Source: Epiperipatus broadwayi
Lineage: Eukaryota > Onychophora > Udeonychophora > Euonychophora > Peripatidae
Direction of reading: 5' to 3'
NCBI GenBank assembly: GCA_028023455.1
Contig: JAQFVV010000017.1
Location: forward strand, 6,476,098-6,540,097
Length of the DNA stretch: 64,000 bases
Shown: positions 11,051-23,454 of the stretch, piece by piece
Layout: each line of letters begins with the position of its first letter
Position numbering within the stretch: the first letter of the stretch is position 1
The notes under the pieces: generated by a model
The model's input: only the letters and a program-made list of their open reading frames with translations
The model's database searches: none
What the model was told of the DNA's origin: nothing
Made by a program: the position numbers and the translations under genes

Positions 11051-12857
11051 TAATATATACAATATTTTTTTGTATAACATTTTTTTTTTTTTATCATTGT
11101 AAAATGCATGCTGACTTATTTCAGTGCCCCCCTCCCCTAATTATTTCTGATAATGTTTTATAAGATTCAATAGAATGACTAAATTTTTTTTTTTATCATC
11201 AGCTAAGATAAATATTTAAAAAAATATATTAGTTATTAAATTTTATGAGCTACTTTTTAGGAAAAAATAAAAGTTACATTTTAAAATAGAGTAAGAAAGG
11301 CAAAAATAAAAGATGACATTTATGACAATTAAGCTTATTAATTCACAGGTATTTACTGATTTGTGTTTGTCTTTAATATTATTTTATAGTGTATGTTTAT
11401 CAATTTATTTTCTGTACTATTTTATTGTATATAATGTTAGCAGCAGCAATTCATAAATGATTGTCATTTTAGTTAAACAAGGAAAAAATAAAGATAGATA
11501 GATAGAAAGACAAAGAATAGAAAAAAATAAGTCAGAATTGCTATGCATTTAAGTAAATAACACAGATATGGTTGCATAAATGTACTACAGCACTATGACT
11601 TTGTGGAGAGATTGATGATATGTGAAGTCTATGGTGAACAGATTTTATACTAACTTAAGAGATAGAAAACAGCGGAATTAAAAAAAAATGAAAAAAGAAC
11701 AAGATATAAAGAGCAAAGGGGAGATCAGAAAAGTTTATTTATGTCTAAAACAACATCTAGTCTTTAAAATAAATACGTACATATAAAGAGGTCTAGTGCA
11801 GTGATAGATGACAGATGCAGGAGCTAACGGTTCTTGGATTAAAATTTTAACTATTCTATTGCTCAAATGTCACATGACCTCCCAAGTGACAAATCATTTG
11901 ATTTGGATATAAAAATACAAAATTTGTTTAGAGAGATAGTTTATAATTAAAACACTTGGAGATATTACCATGATGGAGATTATTTTATTAACATTAATAA
12001 AACAAAATATGTATATTCTACAGTAAATGAAAAATGTTAACTTTTGCTAAAATATTGATGTCTGATAGTAATGAAAATTTGAGGAGTCTTTTTATATTTT
12101 TATCTGAATTTTATTGTCAAATTAGCAATAGCTATTCCATACACCCCTATTTCAGTGATAAATAAAAAAGCACTTAGTGTAATTAATGTTTTATTATACT
12201 TTTTTTTATTTAAAGCAAAGTTGTGTCAGTACTAATGTATGTCATAATTCTCATAATAGTATTCAAATGTATATCTAATAATTTAGTTATGTGAATTGCT
12301 TTTGTTGAAATGTTTGGAGTCTAATCTAGAGTGATACTTAAGTAAGCTTGATAAAATTTTTGATTAATTCGGTTCAAAAACTTTTATCTAAGTTATCTTT
12401 GCCATTTAATTATTAAGATGAAATGCTGAACAAAGTTTCATGACCACGAGCAGCTTATGGCAGGAACTCCTTTTTTACTAGTTTAATTTATAATGAAACT
12501 TATTAGAAATTGAATTCATGCTACAGATGGATTTGACTAATTATTGGCGCTATAAGCAATGATCTAATGCAAACATGCTCAAACATTTACATGAATATTG
12601 AAAATAGCAATTTCACCAATATTTTAAAATAAATTATTACAATGGTAAACTCACATGTATTTGGGATAGGAGGAAAAGAAAAATACATCATTCAATGTTT
12701 AAAATAATATAATCATTTATAAATTATAATGAGCTGAAATTTATTCCAGAATAACATATAGATGTTTTATAATAGCTAACGTTGGAATTCAAAACTATAA
12801 CAATACTTCAGTTTATATCTATAAGTTTCTGCTTTTTGTTATAATAATTTATTAATA
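11051..12857. other. AT-rich stretch, nothing recognised
   Basis: Only homopolymer runs, a short gata-type microsatellite near 11495-11510 and scattered AT-rich DNA are visible. Confidence 0.5.
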
Positions 12858-12985
12858 ACTAGCTGTTCCTCAGGCTTTGCTTGCGTTTATAGAAAATTAC
12901 CAAGTTTTAAAAACAAGCATCATAAAACAAAAATCCATAACCTAGCAAAGAAACTATTCACAAATATATATAAGGATAGGGATAA
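12858..12985 (+). repeat. Decayed dispersed repeat (possible LINE tail)
   Basis: The start, actagctgttcctcaggctt, followed by a Thr/Cys-poor AT stretch and a terminal atatataaggatag, recalls the widespread animal repeat that begins actagctgt-ccc-ggc and ends in ataaggat (RTE-like LINE 3' ends in several invertebrates). The match is from memory and approximate; no frame is open. Confidence 0.3.
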
Positions 12986-13049
12986 AGAAAAGGATTATCT
13001 TAACTTATGCATAATAGAGCTGTCTTTTTAATTTAAATATTCTTGAATT

Positions 13050-13115
13050 ATTTGTTTCAGATTTAAATATTTGAAAACCAGGCACTCTTCACAAACCTGG
13101 AGCTTTGTTTCAGAT
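13050..13115 (-). repeat. Family A left-end fragment
   Basis: The sequence around tttgaaaaccaggcactctt and acctggagc matches the left boundary segment of the family A elements at 40681 and 41141. It is an isolated scrap without ribozyme. Confidence 0.55.
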
Positions 13116-13391
13116 TTCTAATATTTCTCCTGCTTGTGATTGCAAATCTTTTAATCCTTATTGAAATATATGAATTATACTATAATAACCTTTGCTGACA
13201 CTTATGTGCAGACAAATGTTTTTTCTAAACTACTTTTAAAAGTAATAGCAGTGAGCATAATAAATTAGAATCAGTCCACTACAATATTTTAAATAATTCT
13301 TCAAATATATTTTTCTTAGCCTTATATATATATGAATGTTTATTTGTTTATTACTAATAACTCCTTTAATATTGCTACAATTTTCTTAGTA

Positions 13392-14282
13392 CACCTGGGT
13401 CTCGTTTTACGCAATAGATAGATTCCTCAGAATTCAAAGTAATATATTTTTATGCATAATTTACAGTACAGTAATTTACATTTTTTTATACACGTTTTAA
13501 TTATTATTGCTATTTGCACCAAAACACGTTCATTTGCACTCTCATGTTGTGTTAATGGTTTTCTGTTGACAACGTAGTTAATCTTTGAGATGATGATTTT
13601 ATTAATTGTTTATGAACTTAGACTTATGATAATAAAAAGACATTTATTCACCACTGCTGGGAAAAAAATTAATTAAAACTAACAACTCAAAATTAAATTC
13701 TTATTTTTGTCTTTAATTTTTTAATTTTCAATTCCGTTTAAAAATCAAATTTCATTTTACGTCACATTAATTTCAAGTTCGCGGTAAGTAATTTTTAAAT
13801 TGTTAATTACAATTAAAAATCAGATTTTAATTTTTAATTGTCAAATTTAATTGTGCCCACTGCTATTACTCACCTTTTAAAAATAAACTTGCGGACACTA
13901 AATGATTAATAATTGATTATGTTCTTTTTTAAAAAGCAAAAACAGAATGTGATTTAAAATTCAAAATTAACACGCACAATGTTTGAACAAATTTACATTA
14001 TAATCTTGTAAAATTTAATTTGTGTATACATAAAATGTGGAAATCATGATTTTAATTTCATTATTGCATAAAATTTTACTATTATAAAGCACTGAAAATA
14101 TTGAAATTACTAAGATGAAAGTCAAATTCCAATAATGTGCTATTACTTTCAATATAACGTAAGTGCGCAAAATTTATTATTTAAAGTAATAGCGCATTAT
14201 CGGAGTTCAACTTCCGGAGAAACGTGAATCGTGTAACTTCAAAATCGTGTTAAATAAGTCCGCGTAAAAAGAGACCCAGGTG
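13392..14282. mobile_element. Pogo/Tigger-like MITE (mariner superfamily)
   Basis: The ends are inverted repeats: cacctgggtctcgttttacg at 13392 and the reverse complement of the sequence ending at 14282, which differs at one position over about 21 bases. Each end abuts a TA (13390-13391 and 14283-14284), the target duplication expected of Tc1/mariner elements. The pattern of ...ctcgttttacgc recalls pogo/Tigger termini. The 891-bp interior has no open frame, so it is non-autonomous. An internal near-palindrome (gtgctattacttt near 14138 and aaagtaatagcgc near 14184) lies toward the right end. Confidence 0.65.
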
Positions 14283-14844
14283 TATATACTTTTTTTTTTC
14301 AGTGATTGAAAATATTACGTTTAGTTGATGAAAAATTTCCTGGTCACTTCTAGTATCCACAACTTTGCTAGCAGTAGGAGTAATTTTCTCAATTTTATTA
14401 ACCAAGTGCCATTGAGCAAAAATCCACAACTTATGTAATTCTTCAAAACAAAAGAAAATAAAGTTTAATCAAGATTGATGCAATATTTGCTAAGTTATTA
14501 GGCAACAAACTTTCACATTTAAATATGTAATATATAATAGTTAATACTTAGAAAATTCAATTAATAAAGATTATAAAAAAATATTAGGTTTTTATCTAAT
14601 TGAATATATTTGTGTGTATGCTTATTAATAAAAAACAACATAGTTAATGATTGTGTATTTCCATCTATCATAAATTCTGTGAATACTATATAAATTATAT
14701 AAATGCACTCTTATACTTCTTATCCAATTTGTGAACATTCACTTTAGTCCACATCATACGTTATAAATACAAAATACCATATAATATTAAATTATCCATG
14801 CACTTTACTACTGTTACACAATGCTTTATTTACCACTCTCTTTT

Positions 14845-14892
14845 ACAGTTTACAGTTTCGATTGCCTGCAATCTTCTTCAGAACTACAACAT
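14845..14892 (-). ncRNA. Hammerhead ribozyme, Penelope terminal type, intact core
   Basis: On the minus strand: CTGAAGA (14875-14881), an extra A, stem II GATTGC/GCAATC (14860-14873), GAAA (14856-14859), then ACTGTA in which A-C can pair with G-T as a minimal stem III. Stem I AACT pairs with AGTT just upstream of the core. All catalytic-core positions I can assign are present. The tiny stem III suggests action as a dimer, as reported for Penelope-type hammerheads. Confidence 0.65.
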
Positions 14893-15000
14893 AATACAAA
14901 CATATGAATATACAACATAATACAAGCATGAATATAAATGTAATTATAAGAAGTATATGTAGAATGTAAATTATATTTATATTCATAAGTTTGTATTATG

Positions 15001-15055
15001 TTGTAGTTCTGAAGAATGATTGCATGGGCAATCGAAACTGTGAACTGTAAAATGG
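15001..15055 (+). ncRNA. Hammerhead ribozyme, inverted partner copy
   Basis: CTGAAGA is at 15009-15015, two extra bases follow, stem II GATTGC/GCAATC has loop ATGG (15018-15033), and GAAA is at 15034-15037. The stem I strand gtagtt precedes and gaact follows. It mirrors the copy at 14845-14892. The second extra base before stem II may impair it. Confidence 0.6.
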
Positions 15056-15121
15056 GGTGGTAAATAAAGCATTGTGTAACAGTAGTAAAGTGTATGGATG
15101 ATTTAATGATATATAGTATAC

Positions 15122-18121
15122 ATTTTGCAATGCAATAAGAAAGAGTAGTTAAATACAAAATATTATACAATATTGTATATACATATTAGCTACAATATGT
15201 ATATTTAATTATCTTATTTGTTTTTAAATCTATTTGTATAAAGAATATGTTATCTGTTTTTTTTTGAATGACAATTAATGTCAAAGAAATAAAAAATAAA
15301 GGTTTTTTTTTTTTTTGTAATTAAAAAAAAAGGAGAGGTTCATTATAATAAATTATACCAAAAATAAATTCGACACATGTACATTGTATTAGCTAAAATA
15401 TTTTTTTTTGTTTTTTATGATTGGTCTCACCCGAATATATCAACACATTTTAATGGGTGTATTATTATAAATAAGAACAAATATTTTTATATAAAATAAA
15501 ATTCTTGATAATTTTGGTTCATAATATTAGAGCTTATGCGGAACTGATGAATGTGTTTCTTGAAACTAGTATTATGTCTTGCACTGTCATAGTTTATCAT
15601 TTTTCATTGTTTATTTGTTTTTTTCAGTGCATTTTGATGTTTTATATATTAAGTTAATATTCATATTATATAGATTTTTTTATATTATTAAATGTATTGT
15701 TTATGTTACATATATGTAATGAAAAAGTACTTTTTTAAATGTAACTAAAAATGGAGTTATTTGATTTCAAAATAAAAGATTAATGTTCATTAGATATATG
15801 TTAATGAGAATGTGGTATGTTTTATTATTATTTTGGGTTATTATTGTTCTTTATATTTATATTTATAATTTTTAGTCCATTTCAAAAATCCATAGAATAA
15901 TTTTGGGTAACTAATAAATTTAATTTATTAATGTCTTTGGTTTTTCTATTTATTAACTTAACCAGTTATGTTACTTAGAAAATAATAATTTTCAAAGATG
16001 AGGATAGAAGTATGTCAGTAAAAGCAAATTGAATTAGTTATTTGAAATTTGTGTAATTTTGACCTTTTCATTTTTTTGATAGTAAAAAGTATCTTAGGAG
16101 AGAAAGAAGGAAATCATTTGATTTGAAAAATTAATATTGCCATCTTTATAAATATTTTTTTTGCTTCATACTTGCTTATAAATTTATTTGAGAAAATAAG
16201 AAAATGAATTAATATAAGATCTCTATGGGAATTAAGAAAAGCAAGTTCTCAGATATATGAAACAACTTATTTAAAGGAACACTTTGGGTATGAATAAACA
16301 GTAATAAAGTATTGTTAATATTTCTTTATCATCCATTGAGAAAATCAGTATTTATTACTTTTTATTTTATATCCCAAATAACAGATTTAAAAAGTAAAGA
16401 TATTTTTGTGCTTTTTAAATCATTCAGATTAGCATGAAGATATTTACATGTGAATGAGGTTTATTTGAAATTATATTTTGTGCTCTTTTTTTTTTTTTTA
16501 TGGGAACATTATTACATGTTATAACATATTTAACTGTTTTCTTTTAGTAATGTTGTTAATCATTCATATATTTATTCTTAAATAATAAATTAATTTTAAA
16601 TATATTGTGATATAATTAATGGTTCTATATTTTATGCTTGAAATAGTTTTTAATAATATTATAGTCATCTGTGAATATTATTCTTCATTATTAGACATTT
16701 TAAAGCATGCACTTTAAGTTACCTTCACAAATAGGAATAATATTGTTGGATAAATTGTTTATATAATCATATATAATTTTAATAAATAAGAAAATAAATT
16801 TTTAATGTAAAGTTGAAAAATATTGATAACAAAGACAGAAAAAATTCTGGATCATAGTTATATTTGCAGAAAAGGATGAAGACATAGTTATCATAGATGA
16901 GATAAGATGATACAAGATTATCTTGTAAAACACGATTAACATGCAGATGAGAAAATGTCTCATTTTCCGGTCAGTAGGAAGAGGTGCATAGCTCTGTAGA
17001 CAAAATTTGATAAAAAGAAATAAAAATGATTTCTAAGGAGCAATTTCAATGATAAAATAGAGAGTCCATTGTTTAAAGAAACATAATAATGAATTATATT
17101 ATTGTTACTGGGTAGAATAAAATATTATTGCATTTTACAGTTTAGCCTATATATAATGCTCATTTGTGCATTTTATCATTTAATCAGATGGTTAAACTAA
17201 GTAGTTAAGCAGTGTAATAATGTGATTTTTTTGTACCAGCTATTGTTCAGTGTTGATGGGATAACCATTTAAAGAATGAAGATTTAAACTTGGATTCCGA
17301 TGGCACCGTGATAAGTATTGATTAATAATGATTCCAACACAATTGAAGATCAGTTCAAACAAATGAAAATGTCCAGTGAGTTCAGATCTCTTGGCCCATA
17401 ATCTCCTTATTTAATATTACATGGACATGCTTATGATAGAAGCATATCTAAATGTGAATGATTGATGTTTGCTTGGCTAACATTATCAACAATAGGTTTA
17501 TAAACTGGTAAATTTCGTTCAGTATGTTGATTATCAATTTTTGATTGGGGTTAAAAGGTCGTATCCCATTATAATGTATATATGTGGGTGTGTTGGAAAA
17601 TGTTCTACATCTGTCATTCAGTAAGCAATATATATATATTGTAAAAGATCTAAGTTTATCAATAAAAAATAAGCTACTATATGTACAGTAGGGAGAGGGA
17701 GCTTGGAAAAAATATAGCAAATATTGTTATTCCACTATTTGGGAAGGCTGTTATACTTTTACGCATTCAATAATAATTTGTGTTCTTGAAATAATATATA
17801 AATCGTAAAAAGATATCCATATTTGCTACAAGTGACCCATTAGCCATGAAAGTAAAGGAAATTGGGATTTACCATATTTAGTTCCAACAACAAAAAATAG
17901 TAAACCTTATTTTCCTAATATAAATCATAATTGCAATGTGACACTCAATATTCTTTCTGAATGTTTAGAATGAATGATTAGAACGGGAATTTCAGTTGTT
18001 TAATAAATAATAAACCAAGATATATGTTTGCCTACATTGGTAACAAAATATATGCTATTTTTTAGTAATATTAATCATGTAATAGATCATTTAATTCTTT
18101 TTTTTCTTCTAATTATCTTAA
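15122..18121. other. AT-rich stretch, nothing recognised
   Basis: Three kilobases of AT-rich DNA with poly-T tracts. A 90-residue minus-strand frame at 17448-17720 shows no domain and low-complexity hydrophobic composition; I take it as chance. Confidence 0.5.
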
Positions 18122-18131
18122 GTAGTAAATT

Positions 18132-18675
18132 GAATACATTTGAAACACAGGCCTTTTTTTGTACCTGGAACTTAATTATAAATATAGGGGATTTGAATTC
18201 AGACTTTCAAGCAACCTTCAACTAACTATCTTATACTATTGATACACATGACCATGCACATGCAGAAAAGATAAATAATCACCAATATACATATAGCTAA
18301 AGAGTTGAAGGTTGGAGTAGATTGAAGCCTGTCCATCAAAGTATAAAGATTTGCTATCTTAATATAAACTGAGCACTGATTGTATATATGTGTGGTAGAT
18401 GATAATCTGGACCAACTGATGAGTGCTAGTTTTTTTTTAAGTATCATAGCATCGGCCGGGGCGCGAACCCGCAACCCAGGCAACTGCCTGCAAGTGCAAG
18501 GCAGTCACGCTGACCTCTCGACCACCAATGCAAGACATGATGAGTGCTAGTTCATCACAAAATACGTATATTGGTGATTATTTATCTTTTCTATATGTGT
18601 GTGGTCATGGGTATCAGTAGTATGAGATAGTGTGGATAGTTGAAGATTGCTTGAAAGTCTGAGTTCAAATCCCCT
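18132..18675. mobile_element. Family A element, foldback form, split by a SINE
   Basis: A candidate 10-bp target duplication gtagtaaatt lies at 18122-18131 and 18676-18685. The left part (18132-18296) is a reversed family A tail (B-box-like gatttgaattcag, then accatgcacatg, then accaatatacat). The right part (18300-18675) is a forward unit with the landmark cctgtccatcaaag, a hammerhead, and the end gagttcaaatcccc. The left boundary (tttgaaacacaggc) and right boundary (B-box) match those of the element at 40681-41684, which supports these limits. The hammerhead is interrupted at 18432-18537 by a SINE. Ribozyme remnants: CTGATGA at 18416-18422, AAAA in place of GAAA at 18559-18562. Confidence 0.65.
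18432..18537 (-). mobile_element. tRNA-derived SINE, inserted inside a hammerhead
   Basis: On the minus strand it reads ggtggtcgagaggtcagcgt (A-box region), gcgggttcgcgcccc (B-box GGTTCG), then an A-rich tail (poly-T at 18431-18438 on the plus strand). It is flanked by a perfect 15-bp duplication tgatgagtgctagtt at 18417-18431 and 18538-18552. These are the marks of LINE-mediated retrotransposition. The head is tRNA-like, with Ser/Leu-type resemblance only by eye. A sister copy is at 63816-63904. The duplication being perfect points to a recent insertion. Confidence 0.85.
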
Positions 18676-18685
18676 GTAGTAAATT

Positions 18686-20969
18686 TTCCTGTGAATATAA
18701 ATAACTTATTTATTCCTTATCACAATTCAGCAAAATTAGTACCCTTTTTTATCTTCTCTAAACTCTTTCTTTTAGACTGAACCTGAAACAGGTGACATTA
18801 CCATTTGAATTTTTTGTTTTAAACAATGTATTTGTGAATCTTCAAATTTTTTGATTTTTCAAAATAAATAACAGATTTATATCTGAATTATTGAATTTAA
18901 ATATTATACTAAAAATAAAAATACTTGTCTTAAATAAACTTTAATAACTATATTTAAAAGTTTTGCCTGTTAATAAAAAATTAATAGATGTAAATATTAA
19001 GATAATATAATCATCATACCATTTCATTGGAAATGAAATATTTATTTGAAAATATGAAAAATAAGCAATCATCAGATATTCAGATATTTAAAACTTGAAC
19101 AATTTATTTATTACTTGTTTATTTATGAACAAATAATTATATTGTTTGTACATATTCTTATTTATTATTTCATTGCTTATCCTTGTTATATCAGAACAGG
19201 ATACTTATGTTTACATTTTAGTAAACCTTGACTATTAAAGAGTATGTATGATAAATAGAATTTTAGCTAAAATTAGAAATAATTCAGGAAGATGTATGAT
19301 TTAGAAAAGTGTAGAATCTAGAAAAAGTTTATTCTAAATTATATATAATTTTTTTTTCTTTTAAAGTCTATATTTAACAATGAAAAATACTTTTATCTGG
19401 TAATCATCTGAAATCAATTATAAAGAGAGAGGGAACGGTTATGTGTGTGTGTATATATATTGATGGAGAAGTGCTTTACAGATTATAATATTCATTTACA
19501 TGTTATCATGCACTAACAATCAAAGTTTGTTTAAATTGTATCTACTAAATAAATTTTTCATGAATTCCTTAGAAAAATATTACAAAACTCTTAATACACT
19601 TCATATATGCATAAATATTATTTCTGTGTGTGGTTAGATTTACAATTTTTTTTTTTTGTAAATGTGAACTTTCATCAGTTAAACAGTTTGTGACATTATT
19701 TTAAACTAATTTATTAGGTAATCTGACTTGATAAATGCCTACCACATATCAACAATCTACAAATAAAGTAATTCAGAAACCTGTAATAAAAAATATTTAA
19801 AGAAGTATTTTTAATTGAGTACATTATGCTGCAAAATAAAATCATGTTGCTTTAGTTTTTCAAAATAAAAAAAAAAGGCAATATTTTTCATTAAGAAATT
19901 CTAGTTGATAATATGCCAGTAATTTTAAAGGATATCCTAATGTTATTTAGATTTCATTTCAAAGTACAGGGCTGTACTATTTTGGAGGTTTGTAAACAGT
20001 TTTTTAAATTATTAAATATCAACTGATGGCCTCATTTTATGTTTGCCAAGATTTTGGCTATACTAACACTCTTTCAACCCTGGCAACCCTTCAATCTAGT
20101 TACACAAGGCCTCACTATTTCAATAACATGATAAAAAATGATCTCACTTATAAATACTATTATTTGTAAACAATTTTTAAAATTTCTTTTGGACTATTAA
20201 AATTCATTAACTAAATCAGCAAAAATGGCAACTTTAATAATAATAATAATAAAAATTGATCAGACTTTTTTTGTATTACTTTGAGTTTCTAAATATATAT
20301 ATCAGAACGACTCATATTATGAAGTCACTTTTATATGTATATATTTTTCAAAAACTGCAGCGTTTGTCCAGCGACTTGAGTTACTTATAAGTGCATAAAA
20401 GAATATCCTAATGATAGTAGTCAACCATCTGATAATCCTCTGGAAAAAAGTACTATTAATTAATTATTTTCAGTGATAAGACAAATCAGAAGGACTATAT
20501 GTCTAAATTAAGAGATCTAAAATGTTGATTGTTATGACTACTATCTAGTTACCTAATCTGCATATAGATAGAGAACTTGATATAGAAAGAAATTTAAAAA
20601 AAAAACAACAAATGATTTCATATAATGGCACATACATTTTAAAATTATTTAAAAGTTTTTTAATACATTGTACAGGCTTAAACCTGCATTTATATATGCA
20701 ATATATGCAGGATTCATGTGAAAGTCTGAGTTCAAATCCCGCATTTATTAAAAGTTTTTTGTAATTTTTTTTTATAACTAAATATATGGAAGCCTTAAAT
20801 ATAAAAGTGGTAGAGTAAATAACCAATATTACCACCATCTATTGTTAAATGTTATTTATCATTTGATTATAGTATAATCTTTAGATAATTGCAGGTTCAA
20901 TGCTGTGACATGTATTATGGTTATCTCCTTTTCTGGTAGTGAAGACCATAACACATTAAACTGTCTTTT
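18686..20969. other. AT-rich stretch with a B-box-like scrap
   Basis: No gene seen. At 20722-20740 the sequence gtctgagttcaaatcccg repeats the end of family A elements, probably a fragment. The rest is AT-rich. Confidence 0.5.
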
Positions 20970-21606
20970 GGTCTAACTTGGTGCTTCCTATATCCACTGG
21001 CTGTGTCTTGACTTGGGGTTTAATTCAGGTGATACTTGATTATTTTTTTAAATAGATGGGAATTTAAACCACTAAACATCTCATGATCACGATTCTTTAT
21101 GCTTACACAAGCTGTTTACACAGAGGCTAAACTCTCCATATAGTAGCACCACTCAGTGCAAGCCAGAATAATCAATGGATGCAGGAAGGTTTGTGCATAA
21201 AATCTATCTAAGACTCCTCACTGATGAAAGCCACATAAAACTAGTCTGGGTATATTGGATGAGTAGGCTTTAGATAGGGATTTTATGCACAAACATTCTT
21301 GCATTCGTTGATTACTTTGACTTGCACTGAGTGGGGCTACTGCATAGAGAATTTAGACTCTGTGTAGATGGTAGGATTTTTTAATGCTAGCTGTTTAAAT
21401 TAGTTGATAAATGGATATTTCCAGCTGGATAGTAAAGCTCCCATGATAAGCTGAAAATATCAATTTATCAACTAATTTAATTAAACAGCTAGCAAAAAAA
21501 CATCCTAAAGTTATCTAGGAAATTCCCATCTACTTAAAAAAAAAAGTCAAGTATCACCTGAATCAAAACCCAAGTCAAGCCACAGCCGGTGGCACCAAGC
21601 TAGACC
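20970..21606. repeat. Nested foldback element with hammerhead-like apex
   Basis: Outer arms: ggtctaacttggtgc at 20970 pairs with the sequence ending gctagacc at 21606; both arms share the ttgacttgg and caggtgatacttga blocks over about 90 bases. Inside are two more palindromes, 21118-21378 (arms share tgcataaaatctat and cactcagtgcaag) and 21386-21497 (arms share gctagctgttta). The apex of the first inner palindrome carries a family B ribozyme remnant: CTGATGA at 21221-21227 and cctca before it, but stem II and GAAA are lost. No coding frame. Confidence 0.65.
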
Positions 21607-22842
21607 ATGATATCTTTTTCTCTGACAGAAAACATAGAAGCATGTATTTTAGAAAGACAATTAACCAATCAAATTTTTCTTAATGAAATATTTATGAAGG
21701 TGATAGAGCCAAAAAAAAAAAAAATTTTTTTTTTATGGCAATGCCTAACATTGTTACTGTTTTTTTTTTTTAAAATATATAATATATACTAATAACACAT
21801 CAAAATATTAATGTTATTTTAATTATTAAATCTTCATAATTTGATATACAGGATGTTGTTTTGACACTTTGTAAGTAACTCAGTATCATGTACGCCATAC
21901 TAAGTCTTTTTAGTTTTTTTTATTTACTTAAATAAAAAAAAAGTGTTAAATAATCAAAGCTATAATAATTTATTTAATAAAATATTAATTAAACAAGAGC
22001 TGCTATACTCTAGTGCTATTTTAGCTGCCTTTATCAGTGACGCTTGGGATTCAAAGATAGAAGTAGTGCAGACATGCATCTAGCAATTCTCCTTTAACGT
22101 ATTTATTATTCTTGCTAATAATCTGATATTCAAAGTACTTTAAAATCAATAATTATACATACAAATGGTACTTGAGCAGAAAGCTACTCTTATTCTACAC
22201 ATTAATAATAATTTAGCTTCTAATCCACTTATACTTTCAAACAACAAAGAAATGTCTTTTAGTCAATTTGCCCCCTGGTGAATTTTCCTGTAAGTATTAT
22301 GTGTTAAAATGCCTGTAAAATGGAATACTTTATTGTAAAAAAAAAATTTTCACGAAAAAAGCACAAAATTCAAAATTCCAGCTTTAACAATAGACATAAG
22401 CCCATGCCTTGACATGATCAGCCATTATGTCTTGCCAACATTGAAATTTCCAATGACACAAAAACATGTTTATTTGCAAATTTATTATGGTTTTAGATAT
22501 TTTTGTAAAAATAATTTATACTATATTTATTAGATATCAACAAATATAAATTATTAATAATTTATTTTGACTTGAAATACTTTATTTTCAAAAATATAAC
22601 GTTATATTAGCAGCTGACATAAATATGACCTGAAGCAAATTTTGAAACTTGCTATGATGTAAACAATCTACTTATATTTATGAGGAAGAAAATAATCACA
22701 ATTTTGCAATAAATATTTTAAAAATTTAAACTTTTAAAACATAATTTGTTAGATATTAGAGAAATAAATAATTGTTCGTTCAAGTTCTTAAAAATATTCA
22801 GAAACAAAGAAGATTTAGTTGATTTTATAAACTGAAAATAAT
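21607..22842. other. AT-rich stretch, weak family B scrap
   Basis: Near 22003-22075 a short segment (ctagtgctattttagctgcc, then tcagtgacgcttgggattc) resembles the minus strand of family B, including the piece seen at 48070. Otherwise nothing recognised. Confidence 0.4.
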
Positions 22843-23230
22843 CTTTCTAGAAACAATGATGTAGTACGGCTTTGTTTTGATTAGTCTTATTTTTTTAATA
22901 TTTACAGAAACAAAATATGAACATTTAAAATTTATTTCAATAGTAAACAAGAATATCAAATCAAGTCAAATTTGTTATTTTCTGATAAGTAATAATCATT
23001 TTATCATATATTTTATGTTGACATAAAGTGAAAATAATTTTTCTAGAAACGATGATGTTTAAAGTTTTTGTTTTGATTACATTCTCATTTTTTAAATATT
23101 TACAAAAACAAAATGTGAACATTTAAAATATTTTTCAGTAGTAAACACGAATATTTATCAAAGGAAGTCAAATTTGTCATTTTCTGATAAATAATAATCA
23201 TTTTAGCAAATATTTTACATAAACATGTGA
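22843..23230. repeat. Direct duplication, about 197-bp unit
   Basis: Two adjacent copies: tttctagaaacaatgatg at 22843 and tttctagaaacgatgatg at 23040, with the shared stretches gaacatttaaaat and tttctgataa. The copies differ at many places, so the duplication is old. No coding frame. Confidence 0.7.
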
Positions 23231-23440
23231 GATAAAGAAAAACGTCAGAAATAGCTAAATACAGTAGGGCCAAGAAAAATATCATTAATTAGCCCCTTTA
23301 TATTCATGATATTTTAGTTTCAAGCTTTTGTTTGGATATTAAAATTCATTCATGGGTGCTAGGGAATTTTATGTTTATAGCACAAACATATATATATATA
23401 TTATGCAAACATTTTAAATATATATATATACTATATTTAG

Positions 23441-23454
23441 ATACCTATGTTATA
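23441..23454. other. Left 14-bp flanking duplication of the 361-bp array
   Basis: ATACCTATGTTATA here is repeated exactly at 25737-25750, just beyond the other end of the array. The last few bases could be shared with the repeat unit, so the certain duplication is at least 10 bp. Confidence 0.75.

Larger units (their letters stand above)
14772..15121. repeat. Foldback of Penelope-type termini with two hammerheads
   Basis: The left half (from aaataccatataat) is repeated as its reverse complement in the right half. Shared landmarks are cactttactactgttacaca, tttattta-cc and the ribozyme block. The palindrome centre is near 14946. Each arm carries one hammerhead (14845-14892 minus, 15001-15055 plus), so transcripts from either strand contain one. 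Inverted terminal repeats with hammerheads are typical of Penelope-like elements. No protein-coding part is left here. Confidence 0.65.

Noticed and set aside
14850-15170. 106-residue minus-strand frame
   Set aside because: It reads straight through a palindrome with two hammerheads; composition is chance-like.
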